The notes: generated by a model from the letters alone, not told the origin. DNA of 64,000 bases from Paraburkholderia aromaticivorans (GCF_002278075.1 NZ_CP022991.1:558001-622000), one strand, 5' to 3'. Counted from the first letter of the stretch, positions 54,704 through 64,000 are shown. Program-made: numbers and translations.

Positions 54704-56596
54704 ATGGCTCACGCAATTACACTCAGCTCCAATCTCGGCAACAGTCTGCTGTTTTCGAACATGAGCGCGACCGAAGCACTCGGGCGGCTGTTTTCGTACC
54801 GGCTCGAAGCGATCAGCAGGAACGCCGCGATCGATCTGCGCGCGCTGCTCGGCACGCCGATGACCGTGAAACTCGTCACGCCGCAGAGCTATACCCGCTA
54901 TTTCAACGGCATGGTGTGCGAGTGTGAACAGGGCGGCTTCGTCACGATCGACGACGTGCGTTACGCGGTCTACACCTTCGTGCTGGTGCCGAAACCATGG
55001 CTGGCGACGCGCCGGCGCGACTGCCGAATTTACCGCAGCATGAGCGTGCCGCAGATTATTCAGTCGGTGCTCGGCGACATCGGCTATAGCGACGTGAAGC
55101 CGAGCCTCACAGCGAGCTACCCGGCGCGCGACTGCTGCGTGCAATACCGCGAGAGCGACTTCGACTTCATCAGCCGTTTGATGGAGCAGGAAGGTATCTA
55201 CTATTTTTTCACACACTCCGAAGGCACGCACACCATGGTGCTTGCCGACGCGCTCGGCGCGCATACCACCGTGCCCGGTTTCGGGCAGATTCCGTATGCG
55301 CCGCCAACCGAGCGCGGCAAGCGCATGATGGCGTCGATCAGCGAATGGCAAACCGCGCGTTCGCTGAACTCGGCGCGCGTGCAGTTCGACGATTACGACT
55401 ACTTGAAGCCGAAAGCGTCGCTACTTGCTACCGAAGAACTGACTGACAAGGACGAGGCCTCGAACGTGAGCGGTCTCGATGCGTACGACTATTCGTACGG
55501 CCACGTCGGTCACGACCAGCGTCTCGCGGACGGCCAGCGCTACGCGCAGGTGCGCGCGGATGCGTTGAACGTGCCGCTTTTCACGAGTTCGGGCCACACG
55601 GACGCATGCGGCCTCGCCACCGGCGCGCTGTTCCGGCTCAAGGATTTTCCGGCCGCCGAGGCAAACCAGGAATATCTTGTGATCGGGACCGAGATGCGTC
55701 TGGTCGAACCGGACTACGTGACAGGCGGCGGTGCGGACGACGCCGAAGAACCATTCCGTTGCGCTTTCGAGGTGATCCGTAGCCGTCAGCCGTTTCGCAC
55801 GATGCAGGCCACGCCGCGTCCGCTGATCGCGGGCTTGCAGACTGCGGTGGTCTACGGCGATACGCCCGAGGACATCGCCGTGGATAAATACGGTCGCGTG
55901 CAGGTCACGTTTTTCTGGAGCCGGCCCGGCAAACCGCACGCGGAGAACTCATGCCCGGTGCGGGTCGCGCAGATGTGGGCCGGCAAGCGCTGGGGCGCGC
56001 AGTTCATTCCGCGCGTGGGTCAGGAAGTCGTGGTGAGTTTTCTCGACGGCAATCCGGACCGCCCGCTGATTATCGGCAGCGTCTACAACGCGGACAACAT
56101 GCCGCCGTACAGCCTGCCGGACAACAGGACGCAGAGCGGCGTGAAAAGCCGCAGTCACGCTGGCGGCGGCAGCGAGGACTACAACGAAATCCGTTTCGAG
56201 GACAGGAAGGGCGGCGAGCAGGTGCTGATTCATGCGCAGAAGGATTTGCGCGAAGAGTCCGAGCACGATCACGATGTGCAGGTCGCGCACAACTACACGT
56301 TGAGCGCGGGCAACCAGATCAAACTCGTCACGGGTCTCGCGAGCATCACCATGAACAGTTCCGGCGAGATCGCGATTCAGGGCACCAATATCACGATCAA
56401 TGGCGACATGAACGTGACGATGAGTTCCGGCCTCGCCATGGAAATCAACTCCAAGGCCAATCTGAACGTGAGTTCGGTTGCGGCGATGGAGGTGTTGTCC
56501 GAGGCCGATTGCCTCGTGCAGTCGACCAATCTGCAATTGATCGGCACCGCCACGGCGATTCTCGGCGGCGCCGCTCCGATGATTCTGCCGTTATGA
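54704..56596 (+). CDS. vgrG: T6SS spike protein VgrG (TssI)
   Basis: The 630-residue VgrG contains gp27-like domains (about 1-370; YRESDFDFISRLMEQEGIYY is a hallmark), the OB-fold/gp5 region (DKYGRVQVTFFWSRPGKP, then SCPVRVAQMWAGKRWGAQF and VSFLDGNPDRPLIIGSVYN) and the beta-helix with ITINGDMNVTMSSG. It ends at PMILPL with no C-terminal toxin domain, so effectors should bind non-covalently. A 127-bp spacer precedes it. Its stop overlaps the next ATG (ATGA). No DUF4123 adaptor or PAAR gene is nearby. Confidence 0.94.
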   Translation: MAHAITLSSNLGNSLLFSNMSATEALGRLFSYRLEAISRNAAIDLRALLGTPMTVKLVTPQSYTRYFNGMVCECEQGGFVTIDDVRYAVYTFVLVPKPWLATRRRDCRIYRSMSVPQIIQSVLGDIGYSDVKPSLTASYPARDCCVQYRESDFDFISRLMEQEGIYYFFTHSEGTHTMVLADALGAHTTVPGFGQIPYAPPTERGKRMMASISEWQTARSLNSARVQFDDYDYLKPKASLLATEELTDKDEASNVSGLDAYDYSYGHVGHDQRLADGQRYAQVRADALNVPLFTSSGHTDACGLATGALFRLKDFPAAEANQEYLVIGTEMRLVEPDYVTGGGADDAEEPFRCAFEVIRSRQPFRTMQATPRPLIAGLQTAVVYGDTPEDIAVDKYGRVQVTFFWSRPGKPHAENSCPVRVAQMWAGKRWGAQFIPRVGQEVVVSFLDGNPDRPLIIGSVYNADNMPPYSLPDNRTQSGVKSRSHAGGGSEDYNEIRFEDRKGGEQVLIHAQKDLREESEHDHDVQVAHNYTLSAGNQIKLVTGLASITMNSSGEIAIQGTNITINGDMNVTMSSGLAMEINSKANLNVSSVAAMEVLSEADCLVQSTNLQLIGTATAILGGAAPMILPL

Positions 56597-57141
56597 GCGC
56601 GCTTCTCGACGCCGCCCGGCAGATGCAGTTGTCCGCGCCGGCGCAGGCCCGTCTGCAGGTCGCCATGACGCCGTTTGCGGCCGTGCGCACGCTGCTCGAC
56701 GACGGATTGACGGCCGACGCCTTGAGCCTGCTCGCGCGCCTTTTGCCGCGCCGTTACGCGGTGGCGTGGGTGTGTCAGTGCGGCAGCCGTCAGACGCTGG
56801 ACGATCGCGACCGTGCGGGGCTCGCGCTGGCCGAGGCATGGGTGCGCGATCCGCGCGAGACGCATCGCGCGAGCGCGGCGAAGTTCGCGAGCGAGCACCG
56901 TTACCGCAGCATCGGCGCGTGGTCGGCCGCCGCCGCAGGCTGGACCGGCGGCAACCTGAATCCGCGCTACGAGCAGCCGACTCCGCCGCCCGAACATCTC
57001 ACCGCGCTCGCCGCGATGGCGGCCGTGAACTACATGGCCGCGCTGGTCCCCGTGCAACTCGACGCGCGCCGCACGGCGTTCGTGCGCGACGCGCTGGGCC
57101 TGCTCGGCGTTCCTAACGGCATCGACGGAGGTATTCAATGA
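56593..57141 (+). CDS. small T6SS-associated protein of unknown function (DUF6931-like)
   Basis: The 182-residue product starts at the ATG overlapping the vgrG stop and overlaps the FHA gene by four bases. It has a helical N-terminus (FAAVRTLLDDGLTADALSLL), a YAVAWVCQCG segment and a C-terminal helix (LTALAAMAAVNYMAALVPVQ). The form recalls DUF6931 proteins seen beside vgrG, but this is from memory. There is no signal peptide. Its coupling suggests an adaptor, chaperone or loading role, which is inferred. Confidence 0.55.
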   Translation: MSALLDAARQMQLSAPAQARLQVAMTPFAAVRTLLDDGLTADALSLLARLLPRRYAVAWVCQCGSRQTLDDRDRAGLALAEAWVRDPRETHRASAAKFASEHRYRSIGAWSAAAAGWTGGNLNPRYEQPTPPPEHLTALAAMAAVNYMAALVPVQLDARRTAFVRDALGLLGVPNGIDGGIQ

Positions 57142-58724
57142 GCACGATGCAAAGCCTGACTCTGTCGGTGCAGGGCGAGCGAGCCGAGCGCCTGGGCGCG
57201 CGCCGCGAACACGAGTTTGGATGCCGCGACGGCAGCATTGGCCGCTCGGACGAGTGCGACTGGGTGCTCGGGGCGGAGGGCGTGTCGCGTCTGCACGCGC
57301 TGGTGCGGTATGTGAACGGCCTCTACTTCATCGAAGACCGCAGCACCAACGGCATGTTGCTAAACGGCACATCGCTGCAACGCGGCGAGCCGGTCACGCT
57401 GAAACATGGCGACCGCTTGCAGATCGACACGTTCGTCATCGACGTACATATGAAGGGCGAGACGGCGACGCAGTGGAACGCGTTGAACGATAACGAACGC
57501 ACGGCAGCGACCGCTGCGGCGGGTCGGGATTCGGTTCATTCGGCTCCATCCTTGCCCGCTGCGTCCTCGCCGAAGAACGTCAATCCGCTCGATCTGAGTC
57601 TGCTGCTCGCGTCGCGGGGCGAAGATGTTGCCGTTGCCCAGCACGGCGAGGCACATGGTGGCGGCCTGATTCCCGGCGCCGCCGATGCCGCACCCGGCGC
57701 GATTCTCGATCCGCTTGCGATGTTCGACGCACCGTCGTCGTACGGCGAGGACGCGCAGGCATCGCCGCCGCCCAACGAAGGCTGGAATCACACGCCTGCC
57801 GTATCCGACCGCTTTCATCCGCCGCAAGTTGAAGCAGTTCGCGCGAGCGCTCCGCTGTTGCCGGACGATTGGGATGTGATGAGCAGTCATGTGGCGTCGC
57901 GCGTCGAGTCGCGGTCGAATGACTCGCCGCTCGCGACCCCAGCGCAAATGCCGCGCGATGTGCCTGCTTCGCAGCCGCATGCGAGTGCGCCTGAGCGGCT
58001 GGCAGAAGGGCAGCCGGAACTGCAGTCGTTATTGCAGTCGCAAGCACAGCCGCAGTCTTCCGCTGAAGCACCGTCGGCAAAACTCCCTGTGCATCAAGAG
58101 CAGGCACTGCAAAGCCCAACGCCTGCCAAGGGGCCCACGTCTTTACCCAACGCAGCGCATCCCCACGCGACAGCGCCAGCATCAGCCGCTTCACGCGCAT
58201 CAGCCGCTGCGCCTCCATCGCCCGAACTCGACGAAATGCTCCACATCGCCGTGGACACGATGATGGACGTGCTGCGCGCGCGTGCCGAACTGAAGAACAG
58301 TTTTCGCCTGCCCGCCACGCTGATCCAGCGCGCCGAGAACAACCCGCTGAAGTTCGCGCCGACCGCGCAGGAAGCGGTCAAAAAGCTGTTCGCGCCGCCG
58401 GACCAGGGCTTTCTGTGCGGCAGCGCGGCGCTCAACGACGCTGCCACCGACATCCGTAATCACCAGATGGCGATGCTGGCCGGCGTGCGCGCCGCGTTCG
58501 ATTCGATGCTCGCGCAGTTTGACCCCGCGCGTATCGAAGAGACCGAAGGCGTCGCTGCGCGGCGTTTGTCGTTCGGTGGTCGGCCGAGTCATTGGGAACG
58601 CTACAAAGTGCAGTTCGACGCGCTCACACGAAATCCCGACGAGTGCTTCCAGCGCCTGTTCGGCGACGAATTCGCGCGGGCTTACGAAGCACAACTTGCG
58701 CGTCTGAAACACCGTCGTGACTAA
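57138..58724 (+). CDS. tagH: FHA-domain T6SS protein TagH/Fha
   Basis: The 528-residue protein has an N-terminal FHA domain (about 20-100) with the phosphothreonine-binding outline IGRSDECDWVL, VSRLHALVRYVNGLYFIEDR, then STNGMLLNG. A long Ser/Pro/Ala/Gln-rich linker (about 120-360) follows. The C-terminal VI_FHA domain (about 370-520) includes RLPATLIQRAENNPLKFAPT and LAQFDPARIEETEG. FHA proteins connect threonine phosphorylation to T6SS assembly, and the kinase at 40297 is the likely partner. No phosphatase gene was found in the window. Confidence 0.9.
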   Translation: MSTMQSLTLSVQGERAERLGARREHEFGCRDGSIGRSDECDWVLGAEGVSRLHALVRYVNGLYFIEDRSTNGMLLNGTSLQRGEPVTLKHGDRLQIDTFVIDVHMKGETATQWNALNDNERTAATAAAGRDSVHSAPSLPAASSPKNVNPLDLSLLLASRGEDVAVAQHGEAHGGGLIPGAADAAPGAILDPLAMFDAPSSYGEDAQASPPPNEGWNHTPAVSDRFHPPQVEAVRASAPLLPDDWDVMSSHVASRVESRSNDSPLATPAQMPRDVPASQPHASAPERLAEGQPELQSLLQSQAQPQSSAEAPSAKLPVHQEQALQSPTPAKGPTSLPNAAHPHATAPASAASRASAAAPPSPELDEMLHIAVDTMMDVLRARAELKNSFRLPATLIQRAENNPLKFAPTAQEAVKKLFAPPDQGFLCGSAALNDAATDIRNHQMAMLAGVRAAFDSMLAQFDPARIEETEGVAARRLSFGGRPSHWERYKVQFDALTRNPDECFQRLFGDEFARAYEAQLARLKHRRD

Positions 58725-58819
58725 GCAGCGCGCCTCGACCGCAGTCCATGATCACGAAGACCGAGACGAAGAAGTTACGACGCGCCAACGCATCGACACA
58801 CCAGGATTGACGTATAGCC

Positions 58820-60157
58820 ATGACCCAAAGCAACAAAGTCATATGGAGCGAAGGCCTGTTCTTGCGGCCTCAGCACATGCAGCAACAGGAGCGCTATTTC
58901 GAGCGCTACGTGGAATTGCGCACGGGCGGTTTGCGTCCTTATGCGTGGGGCTTCCAGGAACTGGAGCTCGAAACGGATCTGCTGGCAATCGGCAAGCTCG
59001 GCATCAAGCGCGCGCGCGGCGTATTCCCCGACGGCACGCCGTTCTCGATGCCCGGCGACGATCCGCTGCCGCCGCCGCTCGACATCGACTTGAACCTGCG
59101 CGACCAGACCGTGCATCTGACGATGCCGCTGCGCTCCGCGACGCAACCCGATAGCGCATGGCCCGGCGCCGCCAGCGACCAATTGCACCGTTTCCGCGTG
59201 CACGAAACCGAAGCGCGCGATGCGTCGGGCAGCATGGAAGGGCTCACGACGCTCGAAGTGGCCGGCATGAGTACACGTCTGCTGCCCGAGTCGCAGCCGA
59301 ACGAAGGGCTCACGCAGATTCCGCTCGCTCGCGTGGTCGAATGCCGCGCGGACCGCCGCGTGATTCTGGACGAAGGTTTCATGCCCACGGCGTTGCACAC
59401 CGAAGCCGCCGCCCGGCTCGTAACGTTTCTGTCCGAGTTGCTTGGTCTCCTGCATCAGCGCGGCGAAGCGCTGGCGAACCGGGTCGCGCAAACGGATCGC
59501 GGCGGCGCGGCGGAGATCGCGGATTTTCTGATGCTGCAGGTGATCAACCGCTATCAGCCGCTCATCGCGCATCTGGCTGCCGCGCCGCTGCTGCATCCGG
59601 AAGCGCTGTACCGTCTGCTGCTCGAACTGGCGGGTGAACTTGCCACGTTCACGGCACCGGGCAAGCGCGCGCAGACGTTCCCGCCTTACCGGCACGAGTT
59701 GTTGCGCGGGAGTTTCGAGCCGCTGATCGCCGCGCTGCGGATCGCGCTGAGCGCGGTGCTCGAACAGAGCGCCGTGCCGATTCCGCTGCAACAGCGCAAA
59801 TACGGCGTGTGGGTTGGCGTGGTGCCCGATCCGACGCTGCTCGATACGGCGACCTTCGTGCTCGCCGCCAGGGCCGACATGAAGGCTGAAGATATGCGCC
59901 GCCAGTTGCCCACGCAATCGAAAATCGGTCCGGTGGAAAAGATCCGCGATCTGGTGAATCTGCAATTGCCCGGCATTGGCGTGTCGCCGATGGCGGTTGC
60001 GCCGCGTCAGTTGCCGTACACCTCCGGCTTCGTCTACTTCGAATGCGACCGCAATTCGGCGATGTGGCGCATGTTGAAAACGTCGGGCGGCATCGCCATG
60101 CATTTCGGCAGCGGCTTCGCCGGCCTCGATCTGCAATGCTGGGCGGTGCGGGCATGA
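58820..60157 (+). CDS. tssK: T6SS baseplate-membrane connector TssK
   Basis: The 445-residue protein starts with the conserved VIWSEGLFLRPQHMQQQERY and has QPLIAHLAAAPLLHPEALYR, FPPYRHELLRGSFEPLIAAL and LPYTSGFVYFECDR. It links the baseplate to TssL and TssM. The 95-bp spacer after the FHA gene is too short for a tssJ gene, which is often found here. Its stop overlaps the tssL start (ATGA). Confidence 0.94.
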   Translation: MTQSNKVIWSEGLFLRPQHMQQQERYFERYVELRTGGLRPYAWGFQELELETDLLAIGKLGIKRARGVFPDGTPFSMPGDDPLPPPLDIDLNLRDQTVHLTMPLRSATQPDSAWPGAASDQLHRFRVHETEARDASGSMEGLTTLEVAGMSTRLLPESQPNEGLTQIPLARVVECRADRRVILDEGFMPTALHTEAAARLVTFLSELLGLLHQRGEALANRVAQTDRGGAAEIADFLMLQVINRYQPLIAHLAAAPLLHPEALYRLLLELAGELATFTAPGKRAQTFPPYRHELLRGSFEPLIAALRIALSAVLEQSAVPIPLQQRKYGVWVGVVPDPTLLDTATFVLAARADMKAEDMRRQLPTQSKIGPVEKIRDLVNLQLPGIGVSPMAVAPRQLPYTSGFVYFECDRNSAMWRMLKTSGGIAMHFGSGFAGLDLQCWAVRA

Positions 60158-61530
60158 GTACGAACCGTCGCAATCAGGATGAAACGCTGCCAGTGGACGC
60201 CACCGTGCTGCGCCCGCGCGATCACGCCAGCGTCAATGCAAACGCGACTGCAAACGCGGCCGCAAATGCACGTACCACCGCTGACGACGCAACCCACATC
60301 GTGCAGCCGCGCGCGTCCGTGCATGCCGCGCGCTATGCGCGGCGCGCCGAACTCGGCGATTTCATGAGCGGCGTGGCGAACGCGTTGGTGCGCGCGGCCA
60401 ATCCGCTGCTGCTGTTGACCGTGCAATTGCGGCATAGCGTGACGGCACCCACCGACATCCCACGGCTGCGCGAGCAGGCCGTCGCGCAGGTGCATAGTTT
60501 CGAGCGCTACGCGCAGGACGCCGGCATCAATTCGCAAACCGTCGTGGCCGCACGCTACGTGTTGTGCACGATGCTCGACGAGGCTGTCAACAATGCGCCG
60601 TGGGGCGACCTGAACGGCTGGGCGCAAAAGACGCTGCTGGTCACGTTTCACGGAGAAACGTATGGCGGCGCCAAGTTCTTCCAGATTCTCGACCGCCTGA
60701 GCGCGGACTTCTCGCGCCATCTCGATCTGATCGAATTGATGTATATCTGCCTCGCACTCGGTTTCGGCGGACGCTATCTGGTGGAGCCGGGCGGCCTCGG
60801 CCGTCTCGCCGACATTCAGGACGATCTGTACCGCCGCATTCGCGCGCTGCGCGAAGCGCCCGCTGCCGAACTCGCGCCGCACTGGCGCGGCGTGGAAGAT
60901 CGCCGCAATCCGGTCGTGCGTCACGTGCCGCTGTGGGTTGCGCTCGCAGCGTCGGCCGTAATCGTGCTCGGCGCATTCCTCTATTTCTTCACGCGTCTGA
61001 ACGCCCTCGCCGAACCGGTCGGCGCGCAGCTCGCCGCTATCGGTCTCGACAGCGCGCCGCCGCCGCAGCGCGCCGTTGCGCCGGAAGTCGCCGCAAAAAG
61101 CCTGAAGGCATTGCTCGCGCCGCTCGAACAGACAGGCGGGCTGAGCGTCGACGAACAGGCGGATGGGCGCGACATCGTGCGACTCGCGGCGGGCGCGTTG
61201 TTCCCGTCGGGCGGCGCCGATCTTGCGCCGGACGAAATTCCGTTGCTGCGCAGTGTTGCCGCTGCGCTGAACCAGGTGCGCGGCCGCGTAATCGTGGTCG
61301 GCCATACCGACGATCAGCCCGTGCACTCGCTGCAATTCAAGGACAACTTCGCGCTCTCGACGGCGCGTGCGCAAAACACGCTGGCGATTCTCGCGCAAGG
61401 TCTCGATGATCCGCGCCGTCTCGAAGCGAACGGCGCGGGCTCGTCACAACCGCTCGCGACGCCGCCGAACCTGCCGGCCAACCGGGCGCGCAACCGGCGC
61501 GTGGAAATCCTGTACATCCCGGAGAACTGA
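60154..61530 (+). CDS. tssL: T6SS membrane protein TssL with C-terminal OmpA domain
   Basis: The 458-residue protein has a DotU/TssL cytoplasmic domain (about 65-250; GDFMSGVANALVRAANPLLL, YVLCTMLDEAVNNAPWG), a membrane helix (about 263-285; WVALAASAVIVLGAFLYFF) and a periplasmic OmpA/peptidoglycan-binding domain (about 350-458; VVGHTDDQPVHSLQFKDNFA). This is the extended TssL form that anchors to peptidoglycan itself. Translation from ATG 60154 overlaps tssK by four bases. The next gene, tssM, follows after four bases. Confidence 0.93.
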   Translation: MSTNRRNQDETLPVDATVLRPRDHASVNANATANAAANARTTADDATHIVQPRASVHAARYARRAELGDFMSGVANALVRAANPLLLLTVQLRHSVTAPTDIPRLREQAVAQVHSFERYAQDAGINSQTVVAARYVLCTMLDEAVNNAPWGDLNGWAQKTLLVTFHGETYGGAKFFQILDRLSADFSRHLDLIELMYICLALGFGGRYLVEPGGLGRLADIQDDLYRRIRALREAPAAELAPHWRGVEDRRNPVVRHVPLWVALAASAVIVLGAFLYFFTRLNALAEPVGAQLAAIGLDSAPPPQRAVAPEVAAKSLKALLAPLEQTGGLSVDEQADGRDIVRLAAGALFPSGGADLAPDEIPLLRSVAAALNQVRGRVIVVGHTDDQPVHSLQFKDNFALSTARAQNTLAILAQGLDDPRRLEANGAGSSQPLATPPNLPANRARNRRVEILYIPEN

Positions 61531-61534
61531 ACCC

Positions 61535-64000
61535 ATGAACATGCTGAAAAACCGGGTGACGTCCCGCTGGTTTGCAATGGCCGTCGGTCTGCTGCTGATC
61601 GCCGCACTGATCTGGCTCGGCGGCCCGTATCTCGGCATCGGCGCGTATCAACCGCTCGCGAGCGCCGCCGCGCGGCTCGCGCTGATTCTCGCGATGGTGC
61701 TGGGCGTGCTGCTCGCCATGCAACTGCTGAAATGGCGCGCGCAACGCAAGACCGCGCAACTCTCGGGCGAACTCGCCGGACAGGAAGCGCGTCTTGCCGC
61801 CGAAGAGCCGGGCAACGCCGAGCGCGCGCAACTGCAACGGCGCTTTCGCGAAGCCATCGATACCTTGCGCAAGACGCGCCGCAACGGCCGCAATCTGTAC
61901 GCGCTGCCGTGGTATGTCGTGATCGGCCCGCCGGGTTCGGGCAAGAGCACGCTGCTGAACAATTCCGGACTGGATTTTCCGCTGTCGGCGCGCTTCGGCA
62001 AGGAGGCGTTGCGCGGCATTGGCGGCACACGCGATTGCGACTGGTGGTTCACCGACGAAGCCGTCTTTCTCGACACGGCGGGCCGCTACACCACGCAGAA
62101 CTCAGACGCGCTCGCGGATGCCTCGGTATGGCAGGCGTTCCTGACGCTGTTGCGCCGCTACCGCAGGCGCCGTCCGCTGAACGGCGTGATCGTGACGATG
62201 AGCGTGTCCGACCTGCTCGCTTTCGACGACGAAGCGCGCGCGCAGCACATTCGCGCGGTGCGGCGGCGTCTGGACGAACTCACGCAGCATCTGAAGGTAG
62301 CGGTGCCCGTGTATCTGGTGTTCACCAAGTGCGACCTGGTGGCGGGCTTCGGTGAATTTTTCGATGACCTCGGCCCGGCTTTGCGTAGCCAGGTGTGGGG
62401 CATGACCTTTCCGCTCGACGCGAGCCTCGACGGCAGCGCATGCGGCCGCTTCGCGGACGAATACGATCTGCTGCTGGAGCGGCTCGATACGCGTCTGATC
62501 GAGCGTCTGCATGCCGAGCGCGACCGCGGACGCCGTGCCGCCGTGCTCAGCTTTCCGCAGCAGCTCGGCGCGTTTCGCGAGATCGCGCGGCAGTTCCTGG
62601 AAGGTGCGTTCGGCCGTCACGAGTACGGCACGCCGCCGCTGTTGCGCGGTGCGTATCTGACGTCGGGCACGCAGGAAGGCGCGCCGATCGACCGGATGCT
62701 GGGCGCGGTGGCACGCACGTTCGGCGTCGATGCCGCGCGCGTGCAGGTCGGCAGCGGGCAGCGGCGCACCTATTTCGTCGAGCGGCTGCTGCGCGAGGTG
62801 CTGTTCCGCGAGTCGGGGCTGGCGGGCACGAACCCGCGTCTGGAGCGGCAAAAGCTGCTCGCGCAAGCGGCCGCCTATGCGGGTATGGCACTGGTGACAC
62901 TGCTGCTGGTGGCCGGCTTCGCGACGAGCTATGCGCGTAATCGCGCATTGGTTACCGAGGTGCAGGGCGCGTTGAAGGATCTGCCGCCTGCCGACACCCT
63001 GGCCGGCGCGCCGGATCTCAAGACGTATTTCGCGCGCTCGCTTGCGCGGCTCGACGTGATCTCCGCTGCGCAGGACGTCGCGGGTCAGTATCGCGGGCAT
63101 GTGCCGCTGCTGATGCGGTTCGGCCTGTTTCAGGGGCACGCGTTGTTCGCACAGGCGCACAGCGCGTATCTGCGTGAGAGCGATGGCACTTTGCTGCCGG
63201 GAGTCGGCGTGCGCTTTCGTGAGGGTCTTGCGGCAAGCGCGAACGAGCCGCAGGCGCTGTACGACTATCTGAAGGGCTATCTGATGCTCGGCCAGCCACA
63301 GCATCTGGATTCGGGTGAGCTCGCCGCGCTGGCGTGTCTGGAATGGCAGCGGCTGTTTCCGCAAGACCCGGCAATCGCCAGAGCGCTCGACGAGCATTTT
63401 TCCTCGCGCGTCAACGATCCGCAGAAGCCGCGCGCGCTCTCGCTCGACAACGCACTGATCGCTCAGGCGCGCGCCACCCTGAAAACCGCCGACGTCGCCA
63501 CGCTGATTTACGGCAGCGTGCAACTCGAAGCCGGGCGTTCGGGGGTGACGCCGGTGCGGCTCGATCAGGCGCTGGGCCTGCTCGGCAACGTGTTCGCGCG
63601 CAAGAGTGGAACGCCGTTGTCGCAACCGCTGCCGGTGCTCTTTACGCGGCCTTATTTCGCCTCTCAGGCGAACGGTGGGATCGAGCAGTCCGTGGATAAC
63701 TTCGTGAAGGATTACTGGGTATTCGATACGGGCCGTGTCGATCCGCTCGCGCGCTCTCGCTACGAGCAACAGGTGCTGGCACTGTACGAGCAGGACTACA
63801 TCCGCAACTGGGATGCCCTGCTCGCCGATCTGCAATTGCGGCCGGTCGCGAGCATTCAGGACGCGAGCGCGCTGGCCGCCAAGCTGTCAGGGCCGAGTTC
63901 GCCGCTCAAGGCGCTGCTCAACCTCGTGCGCGACAACACAAGCGACATGCTGCGCGGCGCGGCAAACGCCAGTGGCGTGTCCGGTGCGGACGCGTCGCAG
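61535..64000 (+). CDS. tssM: T6SS membrane protein TssM (IcmF), partial at window end
   Basis: The first 822 codons are present and remain open at base 64000. Two membrane helices occur early (AVGLLLIAALIWLGG, about 16-30, and LALILAMVLGVLLAMQLL, about 50-67). The cytoplasmic NTPase domain has Walker A GPPGSGKSTLLN (about 131-142) and FLDTAGRYTTQ. A third helix (LVTLLLVAGFATSYA) lies near 450, followed by the periplasmic part. TssM and TssL form the trans-envelope complex. The remaining C-terminus, with the TssJ-binding region, lies beyond the window. Confidence 0.94.
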   Translation, partial: MNMLKNRVTSRWFAMAVGLLLIAALIWLGGPYLGIGAYQPLASAAARLALILAMVLGVLLAMQLLKWRAQRKTAQLSGELAGQEARLAAEEPGNAERAQLQRRFREAIDTLRKTRRNGRNLYALPWYVVIGPPGSGKSTLLNNSGLDFPLSARFGKEALRGIGGTRDCDWWFTDEAVFLDTAGRYTTQNSDALADASVWQAFLTLLRRYRRRRPLNGVIVTMSVSDLLAFDDEARAQHIRAVRRRLDELTQHLKVAVPVYLVFTKCDLVAGFGEFFDDLGPALRSQVWGMTFPLDASLDGSACGRFADEYDLLLERLDTRLIERLHAERDRGRRAAVLSFPQQLGAFREIARQFLEGAFGRHEYGTPPLLRGAYLTSGTQEGAPIDRMLGAVARTFGVDAARVQVGSGQRRTYFVERLLREVLFRESGLAGTNPRLERQKLLAQAAAYAGMALVTLLLVAGFATSYARNRALVTEVQGALKDLPPADTLAGAPDLKTYFARSLARLDVISAAQDVAGQYRGHVPLLMRFGLFQGHALFAQAHSAYLRESDGTLLPGVGVRFREGLAASANEPQALYDYLKGYLMLGQPQHLDSGELAALACLEWQRLFPQDPAIARALDEHFSSRVNDPQKPRALSLDNALIAQARATLKTADVATLIYGSVQLEAGRSGVTPVRLDQALGLLGNVFARKSGTPLSQPLPVLFTRPYFASQANGGIEQSVDNFVKDYWVFDTGRVDPLARSRYEQQVLALYEQDYIRNWDALLADLQLRPVASIQDASALAAKLSGPSSPLKALLNLVRDNTSDMLRGAANASGVSGADASQ

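Noticed and set aside
58775..60136. Minus-strand open frame of 453 codons
   Set aside because: Exact antisense shadow of tssK with Arg/His/Gln-rich composition.
62102..63835. Minus-strand open frame of 577 codons
   Set aside because: Antisense to tssM, low complexity and no recognisable motif.

Overview
The window is high-GC DNA with the gene content and codon use of a Burkholderiaceae chromosome or large replicon. The nearest fit is Paraburkholderia, Caballeronia or Burkholderia. This placement is inferred from protein families and style, not from a marker gene. No rRNA, tRNA or CRISPR array was seen.

Layout. 1-5424 (+): an amide-use operon with the end of a UrtE/LivF-type ABC ATPase, a formamidase/acetamidase, an AmiC-like amide sensor, an AmiR-like ANTAR antiterminator, an SDR and an amidase-signature amidase. 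5425-12440: accessory DNA with a HEIIE-motif hypothetical protein, a decayed GH15 glucoamylase with a CBM20 starch-binding domain, a type II-like PHB depolymerase, an M14 carboxypeptidase, and an IS3 element that cut a LysR gene. 12440-16241: an IorAB-type molybdenum hydroxylase with a divergent AraC regulator; two 13-bp direct repeats lie between them.

16242-30460 is a gene graveyard mixed with stress genes. It holds relics of an IorA-like protein, an integrase-type transposase, a tyrosine recombinase, a SulP permease, a PPK2, a membrane protein, an NhaP antiporter and a Tn3-family transposase. The intact genes are a DUF1488-like protein, a patatin, a CreA-family protein, two small exported proteins, a P-type ATPase and a membrane protein. 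Three FNR/ANR-like boxes suggest this was a low-oxygen stress island resembling the Burkholderia lxa locus. 30464-37479: an amino-acid catabolic operon (M20 deacylase, frameshifted MFS transporter, KBL-like synthase, class IV aminotransferase, peptide-deformylase-like protein, periplasmic binding protein) with a divergent Lrp regulator. 37486-38658: one complete IS6 element joined to a second, truncated IS6-family copy. 38866-40227: an Fe/Mn superoxide dismutase and a DUF3455 lipoprotein, closed by a strong bidirectional terminator.

40297-64000 is a type VI secretion locus. On the minus strand lie a Ser/Thr kinase, a CxxCH heme-type sensor and a FecR-domain protein, translationally coupled. 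On the plus strand lie tssB, tssC, hcp, tssE, tssF, tssG, tssH, two cargo-like genes, vgrG, a small unknown gene, an FHA gene, tssK, tssL with an OmpA domain, and tssM, which runs off the end. The most striking find is the cargo pair. One gene encodes a stand-alone glycosyltransferase with the catalytic signature of clostridial TcdA/TcdB. The next encodes a YopT/AvrPphB-like C58 cysteine protease with the complete Cys-His-Asp triad. TcdA/TcdB and YopT both attack Rho GTPases of eukaryotic cells, so this T6SS may deliver a two-enzyme anti-host module. That is inference from motifs and position.
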